Shown piece after piece: positions 34,418 to 42,797 of a stretch of DNA of 44,280 nt (within the stretch, counting starts at the first letter, position 1; each line of letters begins with the position of its first letter). The position numbers and the translations under genes are program-made. The notes below the pieces were generated by a model. The model made no database searches. It saw only the letters and a program-made list of their open reading frames with translations, and was not told the DNA's origin. Source of the stretch: Parashewanella curva (GTDB taxonomy: Bacteria; Pseudomonadota; Gammaproteobacteria; Enterobacterales; Shewanellaceae); the NCBI RefSeq assembly GCF_003675895.1, contig NZ_ML014787.1:1-44280 (forward strand), read 5' to 3'.

Positions 34418-36277
34418 ATGGCATCCAAAGCAAGTGCTCCCAACGCAATCGATATTCCTTACTTCAACCGAACGATTCCAACTGATGCTTTTTCAGCCTT
34501 AGGGCAACTCCCCATAGGGCAAAAGTTCACTATCATGCTAGAGCACCCTGATGGCTCTAAATCATTTCAATGCACACAAGTGCGTGAATGTAATGCTTTA
34601 GGGCTTAAAGTCACTAAATTCATAGATACAAAAGCGAAAAAATCACGCGAATCCAAATTTAAAGCCATTGATTATTCCGTGACCCTCACTCCAATAACCA
34701 AAAAAGATATTGAAACTTTTATAACCCAGTTTAGGCTTGGAATGAGCACGCGTTCACCTGAGTTATTTGTATGCTGCAAAGAGGGAAATAAAGCCGACCT
34801 TGAAACGCTTATTAAATCAGGCATCAACCTAAATCAAAAAGATGAACATGGTGTCACCCCACTTTATTACGCATACCAAAACAATCACCAAGGCATTATT
34901 GAGCTGCTGTTTCAACATGGAGCTAACCCCAACATAACAGACCCAAAAGGGGAATCGATATTTCTTCACATTGCCGAAAAAGGCGAGGTTGCAATAATGC
35001 GCTTATTTGTACAGCAATCCATCCCCTTACAACTCAATACCAAAAGAGCATCTGGCGAGTGGACACCTCTACATTTAGCCGCCATGCACAACTCGTTAGA
35101 GATGTTCAAAATTTTTATGGATGCCCAGACAAACAAGCTTGCAGTCACCCAAAGCAAACGCTGCATTTGGCATATTGTTGCTGAAAACAGAGACATTCAT
35201 TTTTTAAACGTACTGATTGAAAGAAAAATACGAGGAGGCCAATCCATTACAGTTGATGGCTATACACCGCTGCATCTAGCAGCCGAAAACGGAGACTTTG
35301 AAGTCTTTAAACGTTTATTGTCAGCCACCAACGCACCATTATTGAGTGTCACTCAAAACATTCATTGTCTTTGGCATCTAGTGGTAACCAGAGGTGCCCC
35401 TAGATTTATACAGCTTCTGATAAACAAAAATATTGCTGGTATTGATTGGAAGGATAATAATAATTCAACACCACTGCTACTGGCAGCACAACAAGGTACC
35501 TTAGCTAACCTTACCTTATTGTGCCAATCACAATTAACGTCTAAAAATGCAAAAACCAAAGACCAAAAATCCGCTTGGCACTTCGTTGCTCGCCGAAATG
35601 ACCCTCTGCTTTTCGATGTCGTAATGAAACACCATAACGTAGGTCATGCTTTGGAGAAGGATGGAAAAGGATGGTTACCACTGCATTATGCTACTCGATA
35701 CGGCAGTCCTGAAATGTTCGTCAAAGTCCTGTCGATCTCGGGTACGGAATATGATGCTTTAACCAACGATCAAGAAGCCTTAATTCACCTAGCCGCCTAC
35801 AGGACTAAAGCTTATTTTGTACAATACCTACTGCCCAAGGGAATTGGTGGTCACATTAATGCGTTAACAAAAAGTGGGGAGTCCGCACTTCAACTAGCCG
35901 TTCAAAAAGGCTCCGTAGAGACCCTAAACTATCTCCTCCAGCAAAGTCGGCTGAAAAAAGACATCAAAACGGTTAAAGATAGCGCTACAGTGATTCACCT
36001 TGCGCAGCAAAGAAGCAATACCGATATTATGAAATGTTTATTAGCCGATCCATCAATAAAATCACTGGTTAACGTTGCGAACAAACATGGTCATACCCCG
36101 CTTCACTATTGTGTAGCGAATAATCGACTTGAAATGCTAAAGCTCTTGATCAGTAACGGTGCTGATGTCCTAATTACACCTAAAGACGGAGAGTCTCTAC
36201 ATGCTATAGCGAAACGATGTAAAGCACCCGATTGCGCAACTTACTTAGCAACGCTTGATGCTTTTAAGCGCAGCTGA
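34418..36277 (+). CDS. Ankyrin-repeat protein
   Basis: A 619-residue protein with no signal peptide. The first ~110 residues are unique (PYFNRTIPTDAFSALGQLP onward). From about residue 115 to the end there are roughly 14 ankyrin repeats of about 33 residues. Clear examples are GVTPLYYAYQNNHQGIIELL, WTPLHLAAMHNSLEMFKIF and HTPLHYCVANNRLEMLKLLI. Several units alternate with degenerate ones containing WH in place of LH (IWHIVAENRD, LWHLVVTRG, AWHFVARRN). GAGGTG precedes the ATG. Ankyrin proteins of this size are often delivered into host cells; that role here is inferred from context only. Confidence 0.88.
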   Translation: MASKASAPNAIDIPYFNRTIPTDAFSALGQLPIGQKFTIMLEHPDGSKSFQCTQVRECNALGLKVTKFIDTKAKKSRESKFKAIDYSVTLTPITKKDIETFITQFRLGMSTRSPELFVCCKEGNKADLETLIKSGINLNQKDEHGVTPLYYAYQNNHQGIIELLFQHGANPNITDPKGESIFLHIAEKGEVAIMRLFVQQSIPLQLNTKRASGEWTPLHLAAMHNSLEMFKIFMDAQTNKLAVTQSKRCIWHIVAENRDIHFLNVLIERKIRGGQSITVDGYTPLHLAAENGDFEVFKRLLSATNAPLLSVTQNIHCLWHLVVTRGAPRFIQLLINKNIAGIDWKDNNNSTPLLLAAQQGTLANLTLLCQSQLTSKNAKTKDQKSAWHFVARRNDPLLFDVVMKHHNVGHALEKDGKGWLPLHYATRYGSPEMFVKVLSISGTEYDALTNDQEALIHLAAYRTKAYFVQYLLPKGIGGHINALTKSGESALQLAVQKGSVETLNYLLQQSRLKKDIKTVKDSATVIHLAQQRSNTDIMKCLLADPSIKSLVNVANKHGHTPLHYCVANNRLEMLKLLISNGADVLITPKDGESLHAIAKRCKAPDCATYLATLDAFKRS

Positions 36278-36480
36278 GTCTGCATTATGATTGATGTGAG
36301 CTCTCATGTTCATACAGTCAAGCATGCCTGATTAATGGCTAAAAAGTGCCCAGAGAAATTGTTCAACCACTCTGCTATGCACACCAACAACGGATCGACG
36401 ATGAATAACATTTAACTGTTATAACTTTGTTATTTTTGAAACAATGGTCGCCCATAAAACTGCGCTCTTCAGGCTTAGTT

Positions 36481-37458
36481 ATGTCGATACCGAGCTCTCT
36501 GCCACTTTGGCATCTAAAGCAAATATCATACACTTTAGATGATGTTGTAATGTGCGAACACCGTGAATCTTCTAGTATTTTGGACAAACTCTGTCAGTGG
36601 TTTGAAGCAGAAAATAAAGAAATCATCATAACCCCTTTTCTTTCACAACTGTTTGACCAAGCACTTCCTGTCATGAAGCTGCGTGCGTGGCAACGGCTTC
36701 GTTCACATGCTTTTCGTGCTGAAGATCTTGTTTTAAGGATTACCCCATACCGTCACCTAACGGCCGTATTCAGAGGAAAGGAATCTATTGAAATCACACT
36801 TAGGGATGATTCATTTCCAGAACTCAATATGTTTGAAGCATTCCTTGCGGATGCGATTGCCTCTTCAAGAGATACATGCACAATGCGGAGTTTTAGCCTA
36901 GATATAGATAGGGGAGAATACTCTTTTATCACTCCATCAGATGAAACAACATATTCGGTTGGTGATCAAATAGATAAAACGATAAAACTGGCTTATGCCG
37001 AGACCTTTTTTTCTTCAGCGGCAGATAAACAATTAATCTACCGTTTTTGCTACCAGTTTTTTCCTATAATACTTTTTGAGCAAGTCTTCCAAGAATATAC
37101 TGTCACTTTTCATTATGAATCCGATTGCAACTATATACTTGAACGATTGGCTGATAACCAATTCTTAATCACCAACATTTTCAGGCTCAGCTATAAAGAA
37201 AATCCATTCGAGCTAAGTATTCATCGCTTTCCTGACAGTAGTTACATCAAGTCGATAAAAGTTATCGCCACTGTACTTGTTATTGGAAGTGACTTTTTAT
37301 GTGTTAATTTTGAACGTATTTTTAGCTATTTTAAAGAAGAAGAATTACAGCAACTCACCAATAACGGTATCGAACTTAAGGTCATCCCGAGGCCTGAGCC
37401 TCTTCGCCCAAATAAAACTATCCCTCACAAATTAAACTCTCAGCGCCTCAAGGCTTAA
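36481..37458 (+). CDS. Unknown protein between two ankyrin-type genes
   Basis: Not recognised. From the ATG at 36481 it has 325 residues; an in-frame TTG at 36427 would add 18 but has no ribosome-binding site. There is no signal peptide or membrane segment. It is rich in aromatic residues and shows mixed alpha/beta patterning (IEITLRDDSFPELNMFEAFL, YTVTFHYESDCNYILERLAD). It ends in a basic, proline-containing tail (PRPEPLRPNKTIPHKLNSQR). It lies between two ankyrin-type genes on the same strand, with about 130-200 bp on each side, so each gene may have its own promoter. Confidence 0.6.
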   Translation: MSIPSSLPLWHLKQISYTLDDVVMCEHRESSSILDKLCQWFEAENKEIIITPFLSQLFDQALPVMKLRAWQRLRSHAFRAEDLVLRITPYRHLTAVFRGKESIEITLRDDSFPELNMFEAFLADAIASSRDTCTMRSFSLDIDRGEYSFITPSDETTYSVGDQIDKTIKLAYAETFFSSAADKQLIYRFCYQFFPIILFEQVFQEYTVTFHYESDCNYILERLADNQFLITNIFRLSYKENPFELSIHRFPDSSYIKSIKVIATVLVIGSDFLCVNFERIFSYFKEEELQQLTNNGIELKVIPRPEPLRPNKTIPHKLNSQRLKA

Positions 37459-37587
37459 AGCTAAGATGAGATAATTCCAGACATCTCAAGTAACAAGATA
37501 GATTTTTTAAAATATCAAACAGTTCAAACTACATTAAGGGTCGAATCTTTAAAATGGGCTTACTAATATCGAATATGAGTGGGTTGA

Positions 37588-39621
37588 ATGTTTGCATTTT
37601 CAGTTACAAGCTATTCATCGGATCCCGTGGCTAAGGAACCTCCACCCCCCAGCCCTAAACTCCAACATAAATCGGAGTATCAAGTATCAACTATTGATGA
37701 TGACCGAACTCCAACTCCAGCAACAAAGTTTCATCATTCTTCCACTTCAAAAGAACCCGTCATTATTGAGGGTGAAACTCACTTACACAAGACTCCCCAA
37801 AAGAAAAGCGCTATCATCATCAACGGCGAAACATGGGATACACATAAAGTCGAGCAACTGTTGAAACAAAAACAAAGTGATCCCAGCACCAAACTCAAAC
37901 TGCAACCGTATCAGTTACCCGGTTTCGACGTTTGGTTAAACAATCTAGAAAGCGATCTTGCGGGTGCCACGCCATTATATGCCGCCTGTGCCTATGCCGA
38001 ATTAGATCTGTTGAAAGCATTACTCACATTACAACTTAAGCACCCAGACGAAGATATTGGCCTCGCTGCTGTCAACAAGCATTCAAAGCACACGCCATTT
38101 TCTATCGCATGTAAATATGAACATAAAGACATCATTTCTGTGTTACTCGACTTTCATGCTCAAGACCCCAAAATTTCCATCGGGCTTGAGCATCTTACCC
38201 TTGTAGGCAACTCAATATTACGCCAAGCCGTTATTGAAAATAAAAAAGTCACGGTTAAATTATTATTAAACTTCATCACTCAGCACCCTGAGTTAACTAA
38301 CTTTCAAAATACTCGGTGTAAAAATGAGAGCGAGAAATATTTGTGGAATTTAGGTGTCTATTATCAGTATTCAGCTAGCAATTTTCCGCTCTATATAGCC
38401 ACACAGAAGAGATATAGTGATATCGTGCGCTTACTGTTAGAGTTTAAACGAACCAATCCACATATTCAGATTGGCACCTCACAACCACACAAGACTCAAC
38501 GTAACACCGCCTTTCAACTGGCTTGTAAGCAAGGTGATCTCACAACTGCCGCCTTATTTTTACACTTTAAGCTCCAAGCACCCAATAGCTTGTTTCAAAT
38601 ATATAAACCGCATCTCGACACTCATAATTCACCGTTATTTGAAGCGGTTATACAACAAAAAGTCGAGGTGGTAGCGCTCTTGATCAATTTCAAAATTAAA
38701 TACCCTGAGATAGACATAGGAGCTGATGATCTCCACAAGCAAAAGGGGACGACGCCACTGTTTGAGGCTTGTAAGATCGGTAATCCTCAAATCGTTCGCT
38801 TGTTTTTAACATTAAAAGCCGCGGTTCCTAATGCCGATATAGGACTTGCCGATGTCCACCCGTCCACAGGCAACACGCCTTTTTTTGAAGTTTGCGAAAG
38901 AGGGCACGTTGAAGTACTGAATGAGTTTTTAGAATTTATTCCTCAACATGAAGACATTGATACGGGTATTGGTTGGCTGCACCCACACTCAAAAAATCCG
39001 CCTTTTTTTCATGTGATCATAAATAATCAAACTCCAATGGTGGATAGGTTCCTCAAATTTAAAGCCCTGCATCCACACATTGTCATTGGATTACATTATC
39101 AACTTGATGATTCTGGGGATTCCGTTTTTCACATCGCCACTAGACAAGGGAATTTGGCTCAAGTTAAGCAACTGCTTGCAGCAAAAAAATCAAACCCAAG
39201 GTTACTTATTGGTGAGAATTACCTGAATCATAAGGAATTTACGCCAGTACATGAAGCCAGCATTTTAGGACAAACTGAAGTCATTGAACATTTAGTTAAC
39301 TTACAATCTCAAGAACCAGATTTGCAATTGAGTTTCGCTTATCAACACCCCACTACTGGAGAAACCCCGTTAATAGCCGCCATTAAGGCCGAACAACCTG
39401 AAACCGTCAAAGCCATGCTCAGCAATCGCTATGTCGAAATTGGTATTGATATACCTGATCCCGAAACAAAACTTAGACCCGCACAACTGGCCAACAGGAA
39501 AAAACAAGTCGAAATAGACAAGTTATTACAGGAACTCGATGAACAATTTGAAAAAGATAGTGAAACCATTGAAGCCTTTATCAACAGTTTACATACCAAA
39601 GCCGTATCAACGGATGTATAG
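37588..39621 (+). CDS. Protein built from 41-residue ankyrin-like repeats
   Basis: A 677-residue protein, no signal peptide. The first ~125 residues are a Pro/Ser/Thr-rich, probably flexible region. From residue 128 there are about a dozen units of 40-41 residues; one (about 209-266) is expanded to 58. Each starts like an ankyrin repeat (TPLFEACKIGNPQIVRLFLT) but adds about 8 residues in an H/P-x-I-x-IG-x4-H-x4-G segment before the next TP. Boundaries fall near 128, 169, 209, 267, 307, 348, 389, 430, 471, 512, 552 and 593. The last 60 residues are helical and charged. It resembles an ankyrin effector in context but the period is not the standard 33. Confidence 0.8.
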   Translation: MFAFSVTSYSSDPVAKEPPPPSPKLQHKSEYQVSTIDDDRTPTPATKFHHSSTSKEPVIIEGETHLHKTPQKKSAIIINGETWDTHKVEQLLKQKQSDPSTKLKLQPYQLPGFDVWLNNLESDLAGATPLYAACAYAELDLLKALLTLQLKHPDEDIGLAAVNKHSKHTPFSIACKYEHKDIISVLLDFHAQDPKISIGLEHLTLVGNSILRQAVIENKKVTVKLLLNFITQHPELTNFQNTRCKNESEKYLWNLGVYYQYSASNFPLYIATQKRYSDIVRLLLEFKRTNPHIQIGTSQPHKTQRNTAFQLACKQGDLTTAALFLHFKLQAPNSLFQIYKPHLDTHNSPLFEAVIQQKVEVVALLINFKIKYPEIDIGADDLHKQKGTTPLFEACKIGNPQIVRLFLTLKAAVPNADIGLADVHPSTGNTPFFEVCERGHVEVLNEFLEFIPQHEDIDTGIGWLHPHSKNPPFFHVIINNQTPMVDRFLKFKALHPHIVIGLHYQLDDSGDSVFHIATRQGNLAQVKQLLAAKKSNPRLLIGENYLNHKEFTPVHEASILGQTEVIEHLVNLQSQEPDLQLSFAYQHPTTGETPLIAAIKAEQPETVKAMLSNRYVEIGIDIPDPETKLRPAQLANRKKQVEIDKLLQELDEQFEKDSETIEAFINSLHTKAVSTDV

Positions 39622-39629
39622 CGATATAA

Positions 39630-41840
39630 TCAATCTTGATTAAACGCCTGATAGACTTGTTGAAACAGTGTGCTAACCTGCCCTTTTAATTCTTCGGAGG
39701 GTAACACCTTCAATAAAGCATCGACTTTATCTTTATGGTCGGCTGCAACATCATAATTTCTCTGCTGAGTTTCAAGTTGCTTCAGCCATGTTGTATGCAG
39801 AGGAAAGCCCATATTCAGTTGTGGGTGACTCATTTTGTATTGAGGGCCAGCACTTAAATTGTCGGCATCAAAAAACCAAAATTCAGTATTGCTTGACCAG
39901 TCATCATCGGTGTCATCAGAGCGATAATGATCAGAGAAAATAGCGCAGCACACCAAATAGCCACCAGCAATTTCATTTTTGCTCGCATCGACTTTGGGGA
40001 CATAAGTCGGCGAGGTGACTAAGTAACCATCAGGACACGAATAACTGTCAGCTACCGTCAACACAGACTCAGGCCTTTCCCCCGTTTCTAACCACGTATG
40101 CAACGCACATTTATCAATACTGATTTTATTCACCATCGCTGGTGACTCATTGGCAATCAGTTCCAACATTGCTTCTTTAGATTGACGACGGTTAGGATAG
40201 TTGCCGTACAGTTCATCCATAATCTGGGGTAAAGTGTTATTCCATAATGGCGCACCAAACCAATAAATATGCTGAAACTGTTTGACTGGGTAAGTGTCAC
40301 GATACGCATATAAACCCAACACTGGTGTGTATTGTTTAGAGTCGTCCAGTGATAAATCAACTTTGTCTGCGGTTTGGGCATCAACATCAACCACAATTAC
40401 CGCCGGACTATTGATATCCATTCCAGCAATCAGCATGCCCGACTCGGCCTTCATACTGTCACCAGAAAACATTGACCGATCGACCGAATGGATAAACTCA
40501 GCTGGATCGGAAGCGTAAGACATCCCAGCATGGAGCACTAATTTATTGTCGCTTGACTGTTGATAGTCCACTACAAAGTGAACCATTTCACCTGCAACAG
40601 TGATTTTTTTAGCCACAACTGATGAGCTATTTATCTTTTGAAACTGATCACGGTTAATAACATACAAATGAGTGTCAGATGACTGCGGATAGGTAAATAC
40701 CACTCTCACCACTTGTTTAAATTTAGCGATGCATTCTGCGACAAATTTAGGTTCATGTTGAGTCTTAAAATCGTCTGAAAACGGTGAATAATCCTCAGTA
40801 AAAAATTGACTGGGCAAAGCATCAAGTAAGGATATTTTAAATGCGGTATCGGCAAATAATATATGATGTTCAGTTATCCCCATCATATGAGTGCTTTGCT
40901 GGATCACAATTGGTCGACCATTTTCATCCACCACATCAAAGCTATCAACACCAATACTGTTACCATTCCAACGGTGCAGCTTAACCCCGTTATATCCATC
41001 CAAATGAAACGCATCTAAAAGCCCCAATAATTTCTCAAAGGCCGCCATAAACAACTCCATGACTGGATAGTGCTTATGAGCAATCACCTTTGACGCTCTT
41101 TCCTTAAAATCGTTTTTGATTTTATCTTTCATAAAGTTATCGAAAGATACTTGGGTATTCGTCACAAACAACTCACCCGTTGTCGGATCAAATGCAGGGT
41201 GAGCTGTCGACATCAACATGCTAAAAGGCATCAAATTAAGCGGGTATTTATCTAACAGTGGCGTCCAATCACTATTTTTCCCCACAGGTGAAATCAACTT
41301 GAGCGATATTGGGTCAACCTCAAACGGACGCATTACATCGTTGGTTATCAATAGTCTTTCTGTGTCGGAGTCAGGAAATCTAAGAGGAACAAACGCCGTT
41401 GATGCTTGCTTTAACATACCCAAAATAGGTGAAACACGACCCAAGCCTAAGTTTGCCCAAGGAATTAACTTAGAATAGCTGTCTTTATATTGAAAACTGA
41501 TTTGATCCGCATAATAGCTCGGTGTCGCCGCAATTCGCGTGGTTAACTCCGCCTTACCTGAATTGAAACTCAACCGATAAATCATGCCATCGCCATTAAA
41601 TAACGCCGTTCCACCATCCTCACAAGGCAGAACCACCTTATTATTTTCTTTTGTAGTGGCTGATGAAACAGAACCTACTGCAGATACAATAAATACCGAA
41701 CCGATTAAATCATCGGGAAGTAACGCTGGCGCACCTATAGCATCAACAATCGATAATTCTAAGGGTTGGTGAGCATCATCTTGACCATAAAATTCTCGGC
41801 GACTACAAGACATGATCGCTTTAGGGAAACTGGATTCCAT
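39630..41840 (-). CDS. Carotenoid oxygenase (RPE65/lignostilbene dioxygenase) family protein
   Basis: These proteins are seven-bladed propellers with four His ligands to Fe(II) that cleave polyene or stilbene double bonds. The 736-residue product shows likely ligands H214 (STAHPAFDPTTGELF), H318 (STHMMGITEHHILFAD), H421 (GEMVHFVVDYQQSSDNKLVL) and H682 (MGFPLHTTWL). The C-terminal pattern YVPKVDASKNEIAGGYLV and FWFFDADNLSAGPQYKMSHP also fits. It is longer than the usual ~480-500, with extra loops at about 230-300 and 540-600. The ATG at 41840 has a weak AGGT. An in-frame Tat signal ORF ends 15 bp upstream, so the true protein may be longer and exported. The substrate is unknown. Confidence 0.82.
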   Translation of the reverse strand: MESSFPKAIMSCSRREFYGQDDAHQPLELSIVDAIGAPALLPDDLIGSVFIVSAVGSVSSATTKENNKVVLPCEDGGTALFNGDGMIYRLSFNSGKAELTTRIAATPSYYADQISFQYKDSYSKLIPWANLGLGRVSPILGMLKQASTAFVPLRFPDSDTERLLITNDVMRPFEVDPISLKLISPVGKNSDWTPLLDKYPLNLMPFSMLMSTAHPAFDPTTGELFVTNTQVSFDNFMKDKIKNDFKERASKVIAHKHYPVMELFMAAFEKLLGLLDAFHLDGYNGVKLHRWNGNSIGVDSFDVVDENGRPIVIQQSTHMMGITEHHILFADTAFKISLLDALPSQFFTEDYSPFSDDFKTQHEPKFVAECIAKFKQVVRVVFTYPQSSDTHLYVINRDQFQKINSSSVVAKKITVAGEMVHFVVDYQQSSDNKLVLHAGMSYASDPAEFIHSVDRSMFSGDSMKAESGMLIAGMDINSPAVIVVDVDAQTADKVDLSLDDSKQYTPVLGLYAYRDTYPVKQFQHIYWFGAPLWNNTLPQIMDELYGNYPNRRQSKEAMLELIANESPAMVNKISIDKCALHTWLETGERPESVLTVADSYSCPDGYLVTSPTYVPKVDASKNEIAGGYLVCCAIFSDHYRSDDTDDDWSSNTEFWFFDADNLSAGPQYKMSHPQLNMGFPLHTTWLKQLETQQRNYDVAADHKDKVDALLKVLPSEELKGQVSTLFQQVYQAFNQD

Positions 41841-41855
41841 CGTTAGACCTGCAAG

Positions 41856-42047
41856 TTAATGAGTAGTGTGAGGAACAAGTTCAAGCAAGGTAAATTGGGG
41901 AAACAATAGCAATGGTTTGGTTAAAGAAGAGGAGGGCTGATTAACGTTTTCTTTGAGTAGATTTTTGGCAACTACGGGCCTTATTACCAATCCAGCACTC
42001 AGTAATACACCGCCTGTTGTTAAGAATTGTCTTCGAGTCCATCTCAT
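41856..42047 (-). pseudogene. Tat signal peptide ORF in frame with the carotenoid-oxygenase gene
   Basis: A 63-codon ORF encoding a twin-arginine signal (MRWTRRQFLTTGGVLLSAGL, continuing VIRPVVA). Its TAA (41856-41858) is followed in the same frame by five sense codons and then the oxygenase ATG. AGGT precedes the start. The most economical reading is one Tat-exported oxygenase gene split by a single nonsense codon. Alternatives are a tiny independent exported peptide or stop readthrough. As written, the oxygenase would be made without its export signal. Confidence 0.65.
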
Positions 42048-42191
42048 AGCACGACCTAATTACTATTAAATTAAGTAGTTAGCATATACCTCCCCATAGA
42101 TAAATGAAGGAGCAAATCGAAATACCTTATATTGCACTCACGATCTCAAATTTTGATCTTTTTTATCAAAACTCGATCCATATCAAACATC

Positions 42192-42207
42192 GAGACAGTT
42201 TTGTCTC
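42192..42207. promoter_or_regulatory. Candidate TetR operator
   Basis: GAGACA-GTTT-TGTCTC, a perfect 6-bp inverted repeat, is followed directly by TACAAT (42209-42214), a possible -10. It lies about 40 bp before the TetR-type gene and in the region shared with the divergent oxygenase gene. This is a typical autorepression position. Confidence 0.55.
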
Positions 42208-42244
42208 ATACAATACATTTATGAATCACCAATGGGATAGGTAA

Positions 42245-42793
42245 GTGAATCCTAAGCAATCTGTCAGAGACAAGCTGATTGAAACAGGCACTTCGTTATT
42301 AGCCATTAACCCTGGCGCGAGCCTTAGCGAAATTGCCAAACAGGCCGGAGTGGGACGGGCATCGTTACACCGCCACTTTTCCAGTAAAGAAGCGCTAGTA
42401 TCGGTATTGAGCATGGAAGCTATTCGTCAGTTTAAAACAGCGCTCAATGCAGCGGTGATCAGCTCTGAGATCCCCATAGAACAATTATCTAAGCTAATTG
42501 AGCTACTGGTGCCTCACGGTGATTGTGTTCATTTCATTCTGTATGAATGGAAGACATTTGAACACCAAGACATCATGACGGAATACTTATCATTAGAAAG
42601 CGAGATTTTAGAACTGATTGAGTCTTGCAAACAACAAGGCGCTATCGATATCACAATGAGCAGCCGCTGGATTTACTATTTGATTGATTCAACCGTATAC
42701 ACCGCGTGGTATGCAATACAAGATGGAACACTCGCCGCCAGAGAAGCCCCTAAAGTGGCTTCATACAACGTACTTAATGGGCTAAAGAGGTAG
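42245..42793 (+). CDS. TetR family transcriptional regulator
   Basis: A 182-residue protein starting with GTG. The N-terminal helix-turn-helix (SLSEIAKQAGVGRASLHRHFSSKEALVSV, about 23-52) is a clear TetR DNA-binding domain. The C-terminal helical ligand domain does not identify an inducer. It lies 4 bp before the radical SAM gene and is probably cotranscribed with it. It is divergent from the oxygenase unit with a palindrome in between, so either or both units may be its targets. Confidence 0.9.
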   Translation: MNPKQSVRDKLIETGTSLLAINPGASLSEIAKQAGVGRASLHRHFSSKEALVSVLSMEAIRQFKTALNAAVISSEIPIEQLSKLIELLVPHGDCVHFILYEWKTFEHQDIMTEYLSLESEILELIESCKQQGAIDITMSSRWIYYLIDSTVYTAWYAIQDGTLAAREAPKVASYNVLNGLKR

Positions 42794-42797
42794 CATT

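Noticed and set aside
42151-42171. TTTTGAT-N7-ATCAAAA resembling an FNR site
   Set aside because: The spacing between half sites is 3 bp longer than FNR requires; left as an unassigned inverted repeat in AT-rich DNA.
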